DNA of 64,000 nucleotides. It comes from Chionis minor (taxonomy: Eukaryota > Chordata > Aves > Charadriiformes > Chionididae). Within the stretch, counting starts at the first letter, position 1; the number at the start of each line of letters is the position of its first letter. Both the position numbers and the translations under genes were made by a program. Shown here piece by piece: positions 49,369 to 61,004 of this stretch. Location of the stretch: assembly GCA_013398295.1 (NCBI GenBank), contig VZSF01000860.1:372001-436000 (forward strand). The letters are read 5' to 3'. The notes beneath the pieces were generated by a model. That model saw nothing but the letters and a program-made list of their open reading frames with translations, ran no database searches and was not told the DNA's origin.

Positions 49369-52300
49369 TGCTCTGCCCTTCACTACCCTCCCTATCCCAT
49401 TCAGAACAGAGGTCAGAAGCGGGGTGCGCCTTGGGTGAGGAGAGAGAGGGAAGGCTCGATCACTTTCATTTCTCTAAACATAAAGGGCAAGTGCCGTTCC
49501 ACTTTCTGCATTTGCTGAGGCACAGATGCCGGTGGTTTTACTGGAGGTGGTGGGGTGGAGTTGAAGTTTGTTTGAAACGGGTTACACAGAAGGTTTTGTG
49601 CCTATGGTGGGTTGCTCTGGTTTACATCGATTGTCCCTGCCAGCAGAGACACATGTGCTGTGGTGTTCCCTCATGACACCAAGAAATGGTGGTTTTTGCT
49701 GTTGTTGATCAATGGGTTTAGATTGCAGAGACCCTGGAGGAGGAGGCTGGTGCATCTGGGGAGAAGTGAACAAAGCAGTCCTTGTGGAGGGGAAAAATAA
49801 ATAAGGAATCAGAAAAGTTGTATTTTCAGCTCACCCTTTAAATTTGAATTTTAACTGAGAAGATTCTCCAGGAAAAAGGAATTAGAAAACCTGAAAATAA
49901 AAAGTAAAATATTTTTATTTGTTTCTGCCAACTATAAGTGGCTTTTTCTACTCTTGACATTAGCTTTTTACTTCACTGAAAAAGCTGAAGTTTGTGGTGA
50001 CTTTTCAGTCTGCCCAGGGAATGAATAAATAAGGTATTCCCTACTCTGGATCTACAAGAGCTACTGACTAGCCTGGAAGTTATTTTATTGTGTAAGGGGG
50101 AGAATTCCTTCACAAAAAGTTGTTTTCTAAATTCCTTTAACATCCAGCTAAGTTACTGTAGTTTGGCATGAAGGGTCAGATTGGGGTTTGCCAGATGAAG
50201 CAAGTTAGGAAAGCTTACTTTTTTTTTTAAAGGACATGTAAAGGAAGTAGAAGATGACTCCATTGCTTAAAAGCTTCATTGATTTTACAAGACTAAATAC
50301 CTCTTTTCCTGTTTTAAAGATAAGTGTAACCCGTGGAAAGTCACAAAGGAAATACACTGATAAGAAGCCATTTTTAAAAGGTGGGCTTTTTTATTCTCTC
50401 TGCTGAAAAGAGAGCTGAGCAATACTATTTACAATATCATAATGGATATTCCTGTGTTATTTTAAAGAGCTTTGAGGGATGAAAACAGGTCGGCTAGAAA
50501 AAGGTATTAGAATTGCCAATTAGGACACACGTGCCTTGGTTTTGCAGAAAAGCATTTGCCTTTCTATTTTTTTTCAAGGCCTTAAATATTCTACATGTAT
50601 ACTGGCTATAGTGTCAGATTTAAGATTTTTTTTTTTTGGGGGGGGGCATTGCATCAGAGAGGGGTAAGAGAGACATGTTTTATACAGCATTTTTCAATCT
50701 GACAACATCCTAGTGGCAAATGCAATACACAGGAAAGTAAAGGCTCCAGGTAACTTTTTAGCATGAGAAAGGACTGCACCGTGGCCCCATATTTGCGATT
50801 TTCTGCACTAGTTGAGAGGCAGCTGTGGTGGTGTGAAGGGGTTGAGGGATCCTTGTGAGAGCCCTTCATCCCTCCTGAAGCCAAGCCAGCCCCGAGAAAG
50901 GTGGGAGCTGTGGCTGGTGCAGAAGAAACCGATAAGATCAGCAGCTGCCCAGGATGGAGATGATGCTGTGCACAGGGACTGTCCTCAGCAGCAACACTAC
51001 TTTGCAGCCTGTCCCCAGCCAAACACTGCCTGTACAGTGCTGCTGTGCAGTGGTTATTGCCCTTTTTCCATGTATACCGAGGTTTCCGAGGAGGCTGCCG
51101 CCTTCTTTGCAGGGCTTGCTGTACTACTGAGCATCTCTGGGTCAAGGGGGCTGCTGCTGCCAGGTGACTTCTGCACCTTGTGTTCTCTCACATGGAGATA
51201 TGAATACTTATTTTTCCTAGGGTTGGGCGTTGTGGGTTTTTTTTCCCTCTTTAATCTTAAATACAAGTTATTTAGATACATTGCTCAGGCTCTGTCCCAT
51301 GATAGATGCAAAATTCTAGTAAAGATGCAAAGAAATGGACCTTAAAATTTCCTGGGAGATCCTTTAGTTAACATTTGATGCCTTCTGTTACTTCATGCTT
51401 AAGGACTGCAAGTTTTGATGGAGTACCTTATAAATTAGATAACAGGTTCATGTGTGACGGAGAGAAATTTAGATCTAAAAATAAGTGACTGACTGTGTAG
51501 CTAGGAACTGTTGAGGTATGGGCTGAAAGGGCCTCTTAAATGTAATATATAATTAAGTCTTCTTTCTCCTACACATTCCACTCTTTTTCCCATAGACACT
51601 TGCATGTTTAAATGATAAATTGTAACTTATGCTTCATTCCATAGCCCAGCCTTATTTTTTTCTCATTCAGCGGAAGCAGAAAAAATTTCAATAAAAAGTG
51701 CTGGTTAGCCTGCTGCTGTGAAAGGGATCTGCAGGTTCCTTAATTTTGGGAAGGGGACCACTTTCTGATTTATATTTACAGACAACATAAAAAATTCTTC
51801 ACTGTGATGTCAAGTTGTAGCTTTGAATGGTCTTCCCTTATGCTTCTTTTTTCTTCTTTTGCCATTGAAATAGTTCTTTATGGAATATTGAATAAAAGGG
51901 TCTTGTAGCTGTGTTATATGAACTACTCACATCACCTTATGAAAAAAAATCAAACTATGTCTGACTAAAGATGCTTTAACTTCTAAACTAGAAATGTGTG
52001 GGGAGAAAATAAACATGGTGCTTAGAGATTAAAAAAATATTAACTTCCACCATTGCTTCTTTCCATACAGTATTCTAGCTGTCTTTTTATCCACTAATTA
52101 CAACAGTCAGAAATTTTAAAGTAAACCCAAGAATTTTAAAGACAAATCTGTCAAGCTCAAACAGTTGGAGGTCTGGAACCTAGCTCCAAGAATACTGGTA
52201 TTTGCTTTAATATCCAGCAATTTATGGCCAGGCTTTTTATACCAGCATCCCCACTGTGCCATAAGAAAAATCATCAGTGGAAGAACTATATCCGGAGATT

Positions 52301-54754
52301 CAAAATGGTATACGAAGCCTCTGACATTTCAGATGGCAATTGCCCCTTGAGGTAAATTGGGTTGATCAAATCAGTGATGTAACCACAAGTTTCTAAAGGT
52401 CATATTTTTATGAAGGTCCAGTTACAGCTCTGATTTCCTCTTGTTCCCATGTAAAGTTTCCTTAAGTCTGTTTTCATCACCTGACAACAAATCAAAGTAT
52501 ATGACTGACATTTCCGGAACATAAGTAAAGTGAAATGCACCGGTCCCAGGTACTGATGGAAGAAGAAGATTAACAGAAATGGACACATCATCAGTAATGC
52601 AAAGAAGCCTTACTTTCCCAGGATATACAAACATGTTTACCTCATGGGCATTAGCATCCCCACATAAAGAAAAAATAAAAATCTTTCCCTGGGATTTAGG
52701 ATTGCTTGAGTAAGAAGATTATTAGGGCCTTCAAGGGATGTGCAGTAGTGTAGGCAGGAATAACAGAAGTGAAATCTGTAAAGCTACCTGAACAGAAACT
52801 TGGTATGAGAACTGGGGTGTAGGATTTTGAAGGCAAGCCTGTATCCCTGAATAAAAGTGCGCAGGGAAGGAGATCCTGGGTTCTCATTGTCGCCACTGCT
52901 TTGCGAGCCAGCTCAGCCTCTTGCTCCACTTTGAACTATTCCAAATATTTGTTTCCAAGACTAACCTGCCACAGAAAGGGCAACTCTCTGGCCCTGGGGC
53001 CCAAGAACAGTTCTTGGCCAGCTTTTATTTAGTTGTATCAACATAACCTGATTGACCAATGCACTCAGTTATGTGCTCTTACTTATCCCTGGCCAGGGAA
53101 GCACTTAAAGTCCTACTTAGCTTGAGGCACAGGGTTCAGTCCTCCCAAACATCTTGCATGCAAGGTAAAAATATGTTCAAGTAACCTGCAATTGATGTGT
53201 TAAACGTCAAGTTTTAGGTGCTACGGAAGTTGTCATTTTCTTTCAATGAAGGCTGAAGCTGGGGTTCTTAAGCACATTTAAAGCAAAGCAGATGTTATTT
53301 TGCTAAATCAAAATCATTGTTTACACTTTCTCCTGAAGTATTTAACATTAACTGGTATAAAAGAAAGATACTGTGATGTATGGATCCTTGGTTTGTTTTG
53401 GTAGAAAATTCCTTGGCTGCTAAGGAGACAGTTCTCCCGCCTTGCAGACTTAAGGAGCCTAGTCTTTAATGAAAGTTCACCAGCAGGACTGTGGGCTTCC
53501 AGTGCACAGCCAATAGTTGTTAAGGAATACACCTTTCTAGCTTCAGTAGTGCCACACATAGCATTTCCTGAAGCTGTTTCCTTTTTACCTTTCTGGACAC
53601 TTGGGAATGAATCCTAAGGAAAGAGGATACTCGAGGCTGGCAGTTCCTGTTATGTTAAGGAACAAGGGTCTGTGGAAAAAAGAGAAAACTCACGAATTCA
53701 AAAATACTATTCAGGATTAGCTCATCTTGACTCATTAAAAATGTTTATGATCTGGCTTCCAATAAAAGTTGGGTTTAGAATCACTTAGATTCTTAAAGCT
53801 TAAAAAAAATCCTCTATGTTTGCAGCTATTTACAATATTCTGTACATTTTCATTAAGTCATGAAAAGATTACAAGACTGCTATATGGTAATTGTATTTGA
53901 GACCTTAAGGAGGATGTCCATTTTCAAAAATTCTGAATCATAGCAAAATATGATGCACGTACAAATCATAAACAACATGTTTTTGAGCAGTGGAGTGATG
54001 TAACTGATGAAGGGGCAGAATAGATTATTTTCCCTTTTCCCTCTATCCAGGTTATTTGTATTTCTTTGGAGAGCTGTGTTTATTTCTCTTTTCTTTTCTT
54101 TTTTTTTTTTTTTTCCCAAACTCCAAATATGTTATCAACTGACAAATAATTTGGTAATGTAACAAATTATTATTTTGCCAGCCTTGCATTCACACATGTA
54201 AAATACTGAGATCTTGGGAGAAGACAGAAGTCCTCTAAAACTAAAAAACAGTATGAAGGTTTATGCTTCAAGTGGAGCATTATTAAAAATCTACCCCTAT
54301 CACAGAAGGAATAGTAAAAGTAGGAATATTTGAGAGTCATGGAAATTGTACTAAATTCATTGTCTGACCAACTGATGGCTCAAAGATGAAAGATGTGCAA
54401 CAATAGTTGTCAGTGTAGCTGGGCTGCCATGCAGCAGCAGACATTAAGCATTAATGAACCTTATAAAATAAAAATTAGAGGTGCCAAGATGTTAAAATAT
54501 AAATTAAGATGTTATTTTAAAATACTTTCTGCATTTTCTAATGTCCAAAATAATGAATTAGCAGCTTGTTTAATGATAAGGACATACAGTGGTTTGTATT
54601 AAAAACTCAGCTAGGACATGCTCAGCTGGGCTGCAGATATTTAATGAGACTCCTGGTGCTTGAGTGTTATTGCACCATTTCTGGAAAGGAGCGAACTAAA
54701 CATATTCAGGACAGAGCTGGCAGGGGCAGGGTCATTAGCACACCTAAACAATAT
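49369..54754. other. Unique sequence, no gene recognised
   Basis: The longest open frame of the window (50,812-51,345, plus, 177 codons) lies here and overlaps a 163-codon minus-strand frame (50,654-51,145). Neither shows a recognisable domain, though the plus frame has a hydrophobic stretch near its C-terminus. A T12G9 run is at 50,626-50,646, and a pyrimidine tract with a long T-run is at 54,088-54,114. Confidence 0.6.
50812..51345 (+). other. Longest open frame in the window, unsupported as a gene
   Basis: It would encode 177 residues. The N-terminal half is Pro/Ser/Gln-rich and low in hydrophobics; the C-terminal half has a hydrophobic stretch with LFFLGLGVVGFFSLF that could span a membrane. 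I recognise no family. A 163-codon frame is open on the other strand across much of the same DNA, which suggests low stop density from base composition. No promoter, splice context or polyadenylation site supports it. Chance is the most likely explanation. Confidence 0.12.
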
Positions 54755-55044
54755 TGTTATTTTGGCTGCTACTTGGGTCCCTTCTGAGAAATGACTGTTT
54801 CCCTGAGGACAAGGGGCTCCTTTCCGTGGCAGCTTCGTCCCTGGGACAGCACTGGGGCTACCCAGAGCAGAAATCACGCTAGTGCCGTGACTCCCTTCTC
54901 TCAGGTGTCCCCAGATCTACATCACGGCAGCAAGAAGGAATCATGGCACCCGAGCTAAAGGGTGCCCAGGCAGCACACGACACAGCTGCAGCGATGGGGT
55001 GGCAGTAGGGGCTCCAGCAGCAGTCAGCTGCCTGAATAATCACA
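54755..55044 (+). repeat. 290-bp direct repeat, copy A (TG...CA bounded)
   Basis: The unit begins TGTTATTTTGGCTGC and ends GAATAATCACA. It recurs at 56,380-56,669 with no insertion or deletion and only three substitutions (at 54,776, 54,785 and 54,796); the last 248 bases are identical. The unit is GC-richer than its surroundings and keeps eight or more CpG in both copies. TGT...ACA ends are typical of retroviral LTRs, but I find no target-site duplication at either copy and no primer-binding site directly after this one. No family is recognised. Confidence 0.95.
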
Positions 55045-55677
55045 AGGGATCCCAGAGAGAGAGGTTGGAAGAGCCCCCTTGACACTCCGGCCCCTGCTGC
55101 CGGGTGCTACGCTAGCCACAAAGACAGTACGTGACTGCACTAGTAATGTCTCATGGTTAAAAAAAAGTATAGAAATTGCCTTTCTCACTTCTACAGCAGC
55201 CTCGCGGCAGGAACTACATCCCAGTTCGTCGGGTTTTTTGAGTTAGGGAAGATTGTGCTGATTTAATTCACTTAAGTGAGTTTCACCCGTGGCACAAGAA
55301 TGCATTAGAGAGGCGCTCCAGTAGGTCATCATACAAACAAACTCCTCATGTGCGATTCTGCTCTCCTTTGTATAGGAGAGAATCAGGAAATCCAGTGACA
55401 TCTTTTCGTTCCTTGAAAACAGGACTTAGGGTTCTTCCCTCACAAGCAGTTAGACAGATTTAGTCTCACCAGTGAGATTATGCCAGTGTAAACTACATGA
55501 GAATAAGGTCTATATGAGCATACAGCCGTGCCTAGGGCATATGGACAAATGTGTTAGTATGCCAAGCCAGCTAAACACCATCCTGATGCCAGCACAGCCT
55601 TGAAAAGGTGGGCAAAGACCACCTTCCCATCCAATGTGTGCCTTTGGTGACGCATTACCTACTATTTTACATTTCTT

Positions 55678-55696
55678 GGGGGGGGGGGGGGGGGGG
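55678..55696 (+). repeat. Homopolymer run of 19 G
   Basis: This is an uninterrupted G19. Such a run is prone to length error in sequencing and to quadruplex formation, so its length should be read as approximate. Confidence 0.95.
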
Positions 55697-55843
55697 TTTC
55701 GTCCCTGGGTTTGACCTCTGTCCCTGCTTCTCCTCCTTGGCTCTGGTGGCTACGTCAGCTGGCATTGGGTGGGGGTGAGGTGCCCTGCCCCAGGGTGGGT
55801 GATGGAGGTGTTTGGGCAGGGATGCTCTGGGCTCCCCTTGGTG

Positions 55844-55923
55844 CGCCGCTCCGCCAGCGCGACTGCAGCAGCGCCGATCGCCCCGCCGGTCAGGGCTGCC
55901 GCAGAGCGGGTGCAGGCAAGCCG
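55844..55923. other. CpG-dense cluster (13 CpG in 80 bp)
   Basis: Thirteen CpG lie between 55,844 and 55,923, far above the surrounding density, in a sequence with repeated GCGCC, CCGCC and GCAGCAGCGCC motifs. It is too short for a standard CpG island and has no TATA-like or exon context that I can defend. It could be a small unmethylated regulatory element, a first-exon fragment of an unrecognised transcript, or recently arrived GC-rich DNA. Confidence 0.5.
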
Positions 55924-56379
55924 AGCAGCTGGGCTCCAGGTTGTAATTTCACTTCTGAGAGACCCAGGCAAGAATGAGCATGGCAATCCCCTGGTAAGCT
56001 CACAGTGAAACACCACGCAGGAAGACTCCTCAGCCAAATTTTCAAGGTATCGTGGACAAAAATGGTATTAAAAGACTACTGTGGCATCCTGTCCTGGCCT
56101 ATTCCATACTCCACGGCTTTATATCATTCTGTACAAAGAAATAATTGAAATTAATCTTCCCGAAAGTGAGCTGCTGAATTTCTCTTTTTTAAAATATTTG
56201 AGGAACATTCTTGAGGTGTTGAGCCTCTCTTTAGCCAGCTAACAAAACAAAGCATAAAATGAGAAATTTACCTTTTCATCAAAAGAAAGAGATAATTAAA
56301 GGATTCCATGAAACCTGAATCAGCTTTCTACAAGTGCTGGTAGGACAGTAACCTTGACAGTGAAATGCATTAAAAGTTC

Positions 56380-56669
56380 TGTTATTTTGGCTGCTACTTG
56401 AGTCCCTTCGGAGAAATGACCGTTTCCCTGAGGACAAGGGGCTCCTTTCCGTGGCAGCTTCGTCCCTGGGACAGCACTGGGGCTACCCAGAGCAGAAATC
56501 ACGCTAGTGCCGTGACTCCCTTCTCTCAGGTGTCCCCAGATCTACATCACGGCAGCAAGAAGGAATCATGGCACCCGAGCTAAAGGGTGCCCAGGCAGCA
56601 CACGACACAGCTGCAGCGATGGGGTGGCAGTAGGGGCTCCAGCAGCAGTCAGCTGCCTGAATAATCACA
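56380..56669 (+). repeat. 290-bp direct repeat, copy B
   Basis: This is the second copy of the unit at 54,755-55,044, offset by exactly 1,625 bases. Its left flank (GCATTAAAAGTTC) and right flank (GGACAGGAGAGGACAGG) differ from those of copy A, so the shared block has sharp ends. The three differences from copy A are all within the first 42 bases. Confidence 0.95.
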
Positions 56670-57216
56670 GGACAGGAGAGGACAGGAAAACCCCAAGTGC
56701 TGAGCTGACTCTGCCTGCATCCAGCTGAGGGTTGTAAAAACTTGTCAGGTGCCTCCGACAGGCAAACATTTACAGTTTTATAACCTCAGTATTTGCAACA
56801 TTTAAGGCATTTCCTGTCTTAAGTATTGGGAAGTACAAGTAAATATTGCCTGTTCTGAGGTTAACGGCTCTACTTATTTGAGATAAAACTAGCAGGATTT
56901 TCATGGTCAGAACCAATTCAAAGGCAAACCACAAAAATCCCAAAGCTGCTGTCACATTTTTAATTCATTAGGAGCAACTCATACCTATTCCCAGGGCTAC
57001 ATTTGATAGTGGGCCTTTTCTGGACCACAGAGGGGTTTGCTCAGAAATAGAAATCTGAGTCTGGTAAGGAGGTTCTGGCTAAATGCTGAAATGGTCAGAA
57101 CAAAACTTCTTCAACGAAGTGTTCCCTTTATAGAGAAAGAAAGGAGCTCATTTTTTCGTCTTTTTTAGGTTTCAAATACCATGCTGAATTCCCCTACTGT
57201 AGTTCATATGCAGATT
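56670..57216. other. Unique spacer
   Basis: Apart from GGACAGGAGAGGACAGG just after the repeat, nothing is recognised. Confidence 0.6.
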
Positions 57217-57274
57217 TCACAGAATCACAGAATCACTTAGGTTCGAAGACACCTTTAAGATCATCGAGTCCAAC
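57217..57274 (-). mobile_element. CR1 3' tail fragment
   Basis: A tail with two CACAGAAT octamer variants is followed by CACTTAGGTTCGAAGACACC and AAGATCATCGAGTCCAAC. This is the same 3' end as the 41.9-kb copy, in the same orientation. It is about 58 bases, extremely truncated and noncoding. Confidence 0.88.
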
Positions 57275-60200
57275 ATTCATAGAGATCTGTGAACCTTTGC
57301 ATTTTCCAGCTCCGGATGGAAAGCCTGCTAGAAAGCAGCCTTTCAGCCTAGGCAGCCTGCTGGAAAGCAGAGAGGGTGTGAAAATGGGTGGGCTTAGAGC
57401 CGTGGCTGGAGTATGTCTCTGCAATTTCTCCATTGAAGCCGGCAGAACTGTATCGATTTAAGTCTAGATTTGGCTCAGGATTGAATTTTGTATGTCTTTA
57501 GAGCCAACACTATGCATGGCATATGAAGAAAAATACAGTGCAGTTACCGCTTTTCCTCTCAATCTCTTTCTTGCTCTTCTAGCATTAAGAGGGAATAAAA
57601 AGCGTATACATATCTGCTGCACACACATACGCACTTGCACACACAAAGCCTTTTCTTACGAAATTTTCGTTGTGACTTTGCAGACTCAGGAGGTCTGGAT
57701 AGTTCAGATAAAGCTGTAGAAAAGTATCTTGAGGTTTAGATGCTTATCTTAACCAGCCATGGACTCAGGTTTCCCCCAAGTCTCAGGGAAAGCTCTCCAC
57801 CCAAGAAGCGTGTTTAGGGGGCAGCATCCACACCGGGAGCTAACTCCTGGTTCAGAGCCATGGCTGTGCAGCATCCTTCATCCTTTTACTTCAGCGCAGG
57901 AAGCTCGCCATATGGCTGCTTTGTTTCCAGTAGCTATAATGTAATTGAATCAATTGCCCTCACATGATATGGGTGTACTAAATGAACATACATCATTTAT
58001 TTCTGGGTTTTGAGGCTTGTAAGGAGTGCAGGGCAAGGCCCCTGAGGATAAATCAGTCTAGTTTGTCTTCAAGAAAAATGGGTTGAAATCTGACCTGTGG
58101 TGCAGGCACAAATCAATCCAGTGGTTCTGACGGTCCCACGTGGATACTTCCCTCATTTGGAAATTATCCTCTGATGAAGGTTGCTGTCAGTCTTTACACG
58201 GCTAGGCTACAAAAAGCAGATATCTTCTGAAGTGAAGGTCATCAGTAAATAACATGCAAAATTTAAATACAGCTAACCTAAGACAGGGAAAGGGATAGCA
58301 GTAATTCTCAAGATACTGTCAGAAAGTAAATCATGAGGTGGGAGAAGGGGGAAGAGGAGAGTGGGCTGCCAAAGGCTGGCTTCGCAAGGTGCTGAGACCT
58401 CCAGCAACTGAGAATTGCCATAAAACAGGGGGTTTGCCTGTCTCCCACATACCTCCTTGCAGCACAGCTGGGTAAGGTCAGTGCCTAAAAGTACTGTCCG
58501 CTAGCTTTCCCAGTCCTCTGCTGCTTCATCTCAGCACCTCTGAGTTGGATAACTAGGGTGTTCTTTTTTCGCTGCTCTGCACCAGCTCTGTACCAAGATC
58601 TGGGGCTAAAAAACATTGCTCCTGGTCTCTCTGACCGGGCATCAACACCACTGGTCGCTTTGTGTCTGCTTCAGGCTGTGCAAATCTTTCCCAGCAAAAC
58701 CAAAGTGGACTTAGCTTCGCTGCTTTTTCTTTCATTATGAAGCCAAAATCTAGACCTACAGAAAAAACAAGGCCAAATCCCAAGAAAAAGATGGGACAGC
58801 TTTTGAAGGCTGAAGAAATGAACTGTCTGAAAATGTCTTATCTAAGCCAACCACCTGGGCCCCCGGCATTAGGCAGCATGGGATGAGTTTCTTTCTGCAG
58901 GTGCGTTTTTATTGGAGTGGGACAATGTGTCTTCTGGCAGTGCCCATCTCTTTCTATTTACAATCAGTCCTGGATAACTGGCTTCACAGAGTGCAAACTA
59001 GCCAGTTGGGTTAGTTGCATGTATCTTGTGGTTGCTGATAAAGGAGTTATTCTTTGAAGTCAAAGCCTGGCTTTGTGGGATTTTTGTTCTAAAATTGAAG
59101 AAAGAAGTCTGGACTTAGACTTTGAAATGCCCCTTCCCCTTCATTAGCGTTTGGGGGACTCCAAATTTGGAGTGCACCATTTTAGAGCTGAAGACCATTT
59201 ATCAGCAATTCGTCATCTTGTCAGAGAGTTTGGAAAGTGTTTTTCAGAGCTTTCAGCTATTTTTGTGTTTGTGCAAGATTGTTTCCTGCAGTCTGTCTCC
59301 CAAAGCAGAAATTGAAAATCTGGCCTTTCAGAGCTTTTATTGAGTCTGTCTTTCCTTTTAATTTATTGACGTACTTGCTTTCCTGTATGACATCTTGTAA
59401 AAACACATCTTATTTTTCTCAACTTTTCTATGGATCTCTGTGTCTAAATACACTTTCATTTCTTGCTTCTTTCCTACCCCGGTTAATTCCTTTCAGACTT
59501 TTGGGTTTTGTAGCCCCACAGCAGCACGAGCAAATATCAGTGCGGCACAGAGGCCCTTACAGGGAGAAAGCTGAAGGTCATTGTGGAGAGGAGTCAGCAT
59601 TTCTGGAGAGATGGGATTGAAATACAAGCGTATGGGCATCCTCTGCCTTTGAACATAGGTGATGCTATAATGCTATAGAGTAGGAGAAGACAGAAGTGAG
59701 AGAAGGCAGAGCCACCCCCTCTGGAAATTGGTGGGAGGCTAAATTGCGAGTCGTTCAGCACGCCGGGCCAAGCTAATATTGGTAGCACAGCCCCTTCATT
59801 GTGCCTTCTTGGTAAATCTATGCCTTCATACCATTCCTTACTTTTCTATTTCAGTTTCCACTAAATTGATTTTTTGTTTTCTATTTCTGCTCCTTGGAAA
59901 CTTAATTCTCTGCCACCTAATACCCTTTTAGTGCAATCCCTGTACAGACACATTAGGTCACAGTGGAATTTTACAGATGCAAGACATAAAACTTGTATCA
60001 AAAATTTTCCATTCTAACTAGTTTTGGACAGAAAATGTGAATTTAAGGATATAGAAAAGAAGTCCATTGCCAACTCACGACAGTAAATGGTGGATTATTA
60101 CTAAAAATTGCACACCACAAATTTTTCTGGTTTTGTACAAAGAGATGTTGTCCTTTTTTTTATTTTTTTTTTTTTTAACAAAAGGCAGCATTTTCCTGTG

Positions 60201-60909
60201 AAACACCCTCCCTTTCCTTCATCTCTGCTTTTTGACCAGAGTAGCTCAGGCTATATCTGCTGTAATAGGCAGCAAACCCATGACTATTCTTGCTTCAAGT
60301 GTCATCGCTCACAGTCACTTATTTGAAGCTGCACTCTAATCCATCTTCTCTCATTTGTTCCCTACCTATTGGTAAGGAGTAGAACAAGTGATAGCTGCTT
60401 TCCCATGAACAGGCAAATAATATTTCTTTAAACCCAGGATTACATATCTTCAAAAGCCTTTTCTGGTCAGGGATCCACGATGCGTAACAGGGGGCTGACT
60501 GCAGACTCACAATGTAGAGTTTGCTCAGAGGGGCGAAATAAAAAGATGGATTAGTTGCTTTTTGGGGGATATGAGTGTTAATCGGCTCCCTAATAAAATC
60601 ATCTAGCTAAACTCTCTGCTCGGTGGTATAGCTGTGCAGTGAAGGAATTTTTGAAGGCACCCTGCTAAGTTGATTGTGCTTCTAGATAATTAATTGAAAT
60701 GAGGAAAATAATACATACCAAAAAAAAAAAAAAGCAAATCAAATCACAGATTTTCAGCTGTTCTTCATCACATAAAGTTGCAAAGATTGACTCACCTGGT
60801 AGGAAAGTAAGTATCCTACTGAACAAAGTGTTTCTTTGTCTCAAGCAACAGGTGTAGCAACTGCTTTCTTTGGATAGCCCTACATTTCTAAAGCTGCAAG
60901 TAGGAATTT
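57275..60909. other. Unique sequence, no gene recognised
   Basis: No exon or repeat family is recognised. AGCCTGCT(A/G)GAAAGCAG occurs twice (57,322-57,338 and 57,354-57,370) as a small direct repeat. T-runs lie at 60,153-60,176 and an A-run at about 60,720-60,734. Open frames reach at most 127 codons (59,237-59,620) and show no domain. Confidence 0.6.
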
Positions 60910-61004
60910 TAAAACCATTAAAATACATTGAAAAATATGTAATGGTTTTATGCACACTTTAGTGGTTTTATATACATTTTATATGGTTTTATAGACATTC
61001 TAAT
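60910..61004. repeat. Hairpin followed by a triplicated ~20-bp AT motif
   Basis: TAAAACCATTA at 60,910-60,920 (reading the first base as T) pairs perfectly with TAATGGTTTTA at 60,940-60,950 around a 19-base AT-rich loop. The right arm is also the start of a run of three degenerate units, each beginning TGGTTTTAT and containing an ACAY(T)T core: 60,943-60,962, 60,963-60,983 and 60,984-61,004. Confidence 0.7.

Larger units (their letters stand above)
55045..56379. other. 1.3-kb spacer between the 290-bp repeats
   Basis: The spacer has no gag, pol or other recognisable coding sequence. It holds a 19-G run and a short, very CpG-dense cluster, both listed separately. Plus-strand frames of 79 and 88 codons and a minus-strand frame of 95 codons overlap at the CpG cluster, as expected for GC-rich DNA. 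The sequence before copy B is AT-rich and shows no polypurine tract. Confidence 0.6.

Noticed and set aside
54755..56669. Complete LTR retroelement
   Set aside because: TG...CA ends fit, but there is no primer-binding site, polypurine tract, target-site duplication or coding sequence; kept only as one alternative.
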